DNA from: Phylloscopus collybita | Lineage: Eukaryota; Chordata; Aves; Passeriformes; Phylloscopidae | Assembly (NCBI GenBank): GCA_027886175.1 | Contig: JAJNNQ010000137.1 | Coordinates: 38,240,001 to 38,304,000, forward strand | Reading direction: 5' to 3' | DNA: 64,000 nt | Part shown: positions 60,101 through 64,000 of the stretch, in pieces | Layout of the letters: every line of letters begins with the position of its first letter | Position numbering within the stretch: the stretch's first letter is position 1 | Translations under genes and position numbers: made by a program | Notes under the pieces: generated by a model | Database searches by the model: none | The model's input: only the letters and a program-made list of their open reading frames with translations | Told to the model about the DNA's origin: nothing

Positions 60101-63100
60101 AGTAATTCAAGTTCTAAGCCTAAGATTTAGCCTAATTTTTAGTATGAAAATAAGTTGCAACTAAGCTGTGGAAGCAATCAGCCATTTTGGATGCCTATTG
60201 CCATTTGTATAATTTAAATGCAAAGTCTGCTTTGCTTTCTCAGACAAAATAGCATATGTTTTATAGAGTTTTTGGAAAAGGATGATTATGCTCTGGGTTT
60301 CAGCCAGACTCTTTGTATTATGTGCAGGTGCTTTGGGACTTTAATAATTAGAGGATCTAATAAAAGAATCAGATTATAAGCCAGGAAAATTACTACAATG
60401 TGGGTTCTCTTTGCCATTACAAAATGCAATCTTTCCTGTTTCACCTAATACAAGATTGGAAACTTACAGGTGTATTTCAGCCCAAACTGACAGCAAACAC
60501 ATAACAGAATTGAAGAAATCATTAAATCATTATTAAGTAGCCTCTATTTCATGCTGCCTGGATTTAATTGCTTTACCTTGAAAAATAAACACCAAAATCC
60601 CAAACCAAATAGTAAGCTATAATTGAACAGGCAAGGAGAGCAAAGATCTGAAGTTCCTGGGTTAAGACTATGTCACTTACTGTTTTTAAATTGTCATAGT
60701 ACAGTAAATCTACATGGACTGTTTCTTTTTCCCTAGACTGACTGAACAAATGGGTATGCTTTTTGTTGTAGGCAGCTTTCCAGAAGGCAAAATCGTGACT
60801 TTACCACATGCACCCCTAAGTCACACAAGATTTGAACAAACTCCAAGTGTTGCTTTTCTGTTCTGCAGAAAACCCATCACTGCAGATCACCAATCGGCAC
60901 ATATCAGCATTATCTCTGCCTCCATGTGTCCTGCCTGCAGGTGCTTGTCCAAGTGATGTGAGCACATACTCGTTGTACCCACCCATGAGTCAGTGTCTCT
61001 CTCTGTGTGTACAGTCAGGGATCAGGCTCTTAGTGGAGGAAGGAGGGACATTCACAAGCTGCACTGCCTCTTCATGCTGTCACCATATGTGCTGGCTCTT
61101 TGCCTGAAGCTGGTTGACTTTGAATATCACCCTGAAAACAGATGGGTGTTAAACTAAGGGATTGTGACCTTAAGTGGTTAGCAATGACACTGCATGATAA
61201 GTTTTTAGCTCTTGAAGGATAAAGTATAACGCTTGTCTTAGGAAGGTAATGGAGAAATAATGACGCAATGAGCCAAGGAGAGAAAAAGGCAGTGAAAATG
61301 TTCTACTGATTATGGATATGTTCTCCAAGTGATTACAGATAGAGTAAAATTATTTCTCAAAGAATTTTGCAAAGATGCATTAGGTTCCAGAAGCTATTTT
61401 GGCTCTTCCGGTCTGATGAACTAGATAATTAAAAATTTACTCTGACAGTGTTATTTGGATCTGCCAATTATTTACCAATTTCTGCTTGACAGCATAGTGC
61501 TGTTTATTAGACCTCATTTGCATTATCTCTTACTATGTATTTCAGAAGTAGAAACGAGCAAGCAGCATATGCTGATATTTTCCTTTTGTTACAATTACAA
61601 AGGAAGGAAATATTCTATTATCACTGTGCCATCACTAGTCTTGGGAAGTATCCGGTATTTAATATTTAATATTTTTTATCTACATGTACAAACATTCCCT
61701 GATACTCTGAGCATCCCAGTGCTGAGTATATTCCTTATTTTGAAATCAGGGAAAAGGAAGAAAAAGGGCAATTTTTAACTTAAAAATCTGCCTGTTTTGT
61801 AGACTGGCTATCAACCCTTTTAATACTCCAGTGTTAATTTTTCAAGAGTCATATACCCATTTTTCCTCAAAAGCATCCATACATTACTTGTGCTTTATTT
61901 CTATACTGTAAGACTGTATTCTTTTTATTAACTGTGATCTGCTCTTTACATCCGTACTTCTCTTGTTGATCAGGCAAACAGCTTCTGTCTGGCTTCTTCA
62001 TCTGCTTTGCTCAGTTTTTGCATGTGGTTACCAGTGATGCTTCTATGCTTACACTGGCTGTTTTCTCATCCTCTTGTGTCCTAAATGATATGGAAATTAT
62101 AAATATTCTGGGGCAAAGATTTCAGTTGCATGTTGCTCCAGTCTGCAGGGAATATATTCAACTAAAATATTCGAGTATTATTTCTTGAGGATACCATAAT
62201 ACATCTTATGGTAGCCATTACTAAAGATCATCTGAGGCAACCCCTACAAAGTTAGCTTTACAGCCATTATTCAAATTCAGTCAAAAACATCACCTAATGT
62301 TATTCCTTAATGATTCAGTTATGCTGGGTGTTGTTCATTTTCAGCAGAATTCTTCCTTGAAATGGCATGCCTAAAATAGATGGAATATATGTTCATGAAA
62401 AGATTAATTGAGGATGTTTTGTACTGAGATAGCGGGGCTGTGAAATTAGAGACTGGGATTAGAAAGCCCCTTTGTTTCACCATGTAGTCTAATTCAGCAC
62501 TGTTGCTAAATGATTATATTTGGCTTTTCTCACTTGAATATTCTATTTCCTGTAGTAACAATTTTATGTTATGCCCAGAGCATCTTTTTAAATTGACTCT
62601 TCTTACTGGGCTGGGTTTTTATATAGGTTTTCTCCAATGCGGACATGAAATACTAAAATAAAAATTAACAGTGAATACTAGAAGGCAAGAAATTGCAAGG
62701 AATATCTGTGAGAAAGCTATCAGAAAATAAGTCAGACCATAAAAGGCAAAAAAGCAAAGCAAAATAATATTAGAGCTAGGAGTTAATAATGTAAAGATCA
62801 CGGTGGAATAAAGTAATAGATTTCAAAATCTTACTAATAGTGCATTAGAAAAGAGGCTTTTATAAGACAGTAATGTTTATGTCCATTTTGATAAAGTATT
62901 TGTTGATTTTTCTGGAAGGCATTGGTTGATTTTAAACATAAAATTAGTACTCCGTAACAATGACAGGAAGAAAAGTTCCTTGGTAACTTTATAATCTGAT
63001 GTATCTGGACAAAAAGAACCCTAGCATTTTAAAAGGAAAGGCAGGGAAACACTTTAAAATGAAGCTCAGTGAATTCTTGAAGGCAGGAAGTTGGTATTAG

Positions 63101-64000
63101 TTAATTTGAGAAAATAAATGCAGAACCACACAATGGGAATACGACCCACAGGGAATCAAGAAGTCATTGTTTAGTAATCCTGATGCTTTATGCAATAAAT
63201 TCAAGGGTATATTATTTACATAATCCTCACATGTGAAGAAGGTCTGCTATATTTGACAAACAGCCATGATGTGATGAAAGAGAAAATGCCAAGCACATTT
63301 CTGCTTTCTGCGGTGCTACTCCCTTGTATTTGCTTTGGATTTTTGAAAAAAGCTATTTTATAAAGCTTTCAATACCACAGATAGTTGATTTCTGCTATAA
63401 AATGGTGGAGGCCTCCCAGACCTGGTACATGAGAACTCAGAAAGAGCTCATTATCTAATCATGGAGAGCAATCTCCTGACTCACTTTGTGGTGTTATATA
63501 ACTGTGTGCACACTGTAGGTGGTCTACCTATTAAATGCTAACCCCTAGAGCAGGTTGTAATAAACAGTTTGCTGAACAAAATGGTTAACCAAAATGAGAT
63601 TTATCAATTTCAAAACTCTTTTTGACACATAAACTACAAAGAAACAGGAGAATTATAGTATTTCACAGTGACTGTTGTCTCTGGAGACATTTTTGATATT
63701 CATTGCACTGTTAATATATCACTAAGTTCATGGAAATATTAATAGAAAAATGAAAAAAATATTCTTTGTAGTAGAAGAAAAATTGTGAAGTTCTCATCCA
63801 TCAAATATCTGAATATCAAATTAAATTAGAGTAATTCACAGTAAACTGATTAGAAAACAGTGAGAATGAAGTTAGGTAAAATAATTACACCTAGATCAAA
63901 ATAAGATACATTTTCCAGAATGCTGTTTCCAGGTTCCATTTTTCGGCAGGCAATTTCTTGAAAATAACTGCAGCTGCTTCTTTAAAATCTTTTCTTTTAA

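Larger units (their letters stand above)
45923..64000 (+). other. NAV3: NAV3 intron, phase 2 (5' part, at least 18 kb)
   Basis: This AT-rich intron continues beyond the window. I searched for the next expected exon peptide (WDDSSSVSSGLSD) and found none; the TGGGAT at 52957 continues in a different way. Contents are a T42 run (49077-49118), a TGT-triplet run (about 58228-58246), a possible very old CR1 piece near 53280-53400, and a 128-codon open frame at 56804-57190 of uncertain status. Recognisable transposable elements are strikingly few for 18 kb. Confidence 0.75.

Noticed and set aside
1..64000. CRISPR arrays, operons, prokaryotic promoters or phage modules
   Set aside because: Spliced exons, CR1 and SINE repeats and AT-rich introns show vertebrate nuclear DNA; no spaced direct repeats of CRISPR type occur.

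Overview
The window is vertebrate nuclear DNA, most likely from a passerine bird. It is AT-rich, and coding sequence occurs only as short exons with GT/AG borders. The dispersed repeats are avian: several CR1 LINE ends carry the ATTCTRTG-type terminal octamers, and one tRNA-Ile-headed, CR1-tailed SINE has the structure of the passerine TguSINE1 family. There are no operons, CRISPR arrays, phage genes or bacterial signals.

All recognisable coding sequence belongs to one gene on the + strand, NAV3 (neuron navigator 3). It encodes a large microtubule plus-end/cytoskeletal protein with an N-terminal calponin-homology domain, a long disordered Ser/Pro/Lys-rich middle, coiled coils and a C-terminal AAA+-type ATPase domain. 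This window holds part of the disordered middle, roughly residues 230-890 of the ~2,400-residue protein (estimated from memory of human NAV3). Seven constitutive exons are placed at 8167-8235, 10926-11065, 18573-19608, 27141-27256, 39961-40069, 41971-42354 and 45803-45922. Their phases agree at every junction, and together they give 1,974 nt (658 codons) of open frame. The CH domain lies upstream of the window; the coiled coils and ATPase lie downstream.

Three further coding segments are proposed. (1) An internal alternative first exon (ATG 34809, donor after 35349) lies in the 12.7-kb intron before exon 39961. Its 180 codons resemble the N-terminal part of the paralogue NAV1 and splice in phase onto exon 39961, giving a short NAV3 form without the CH domain. 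(2, 3) Two candidate in-frame microexons of 36 nt (12367-12402) and 39 nt (15950-15988) lie in the intron before the 1,036-nt exon. They encode similar acidic peptides ending in FCE and may be a duplicated cassette pair.

The rest is intron. Identified repeats are CR1 fragments at 4534-4640, 16007-16432, 23110-23262 and 40766-41735 (the last keeps part of a decayed reverse-transcriptase frame), a probable solo LTR at 16795-17237, a tRNA-Ile SINE at 32342-32485, an old MIR-like SINE at 36285-36395 and several microsatellites. A perfect 109-bp direct repeat (41823-41931 and 43206-43314) brackets exon 41971-42354. Two perfect hairpins sit side by side at 8943-9004. The last intron runs from 45923 past the window end (at least 18 kb); I see no sure exon in it.

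Family identities come from recognising the protein and repeat sequences by eye. No database search was run, and exon borders are inferred from phase, splice consensus and remembered NAV3 protein sequence.
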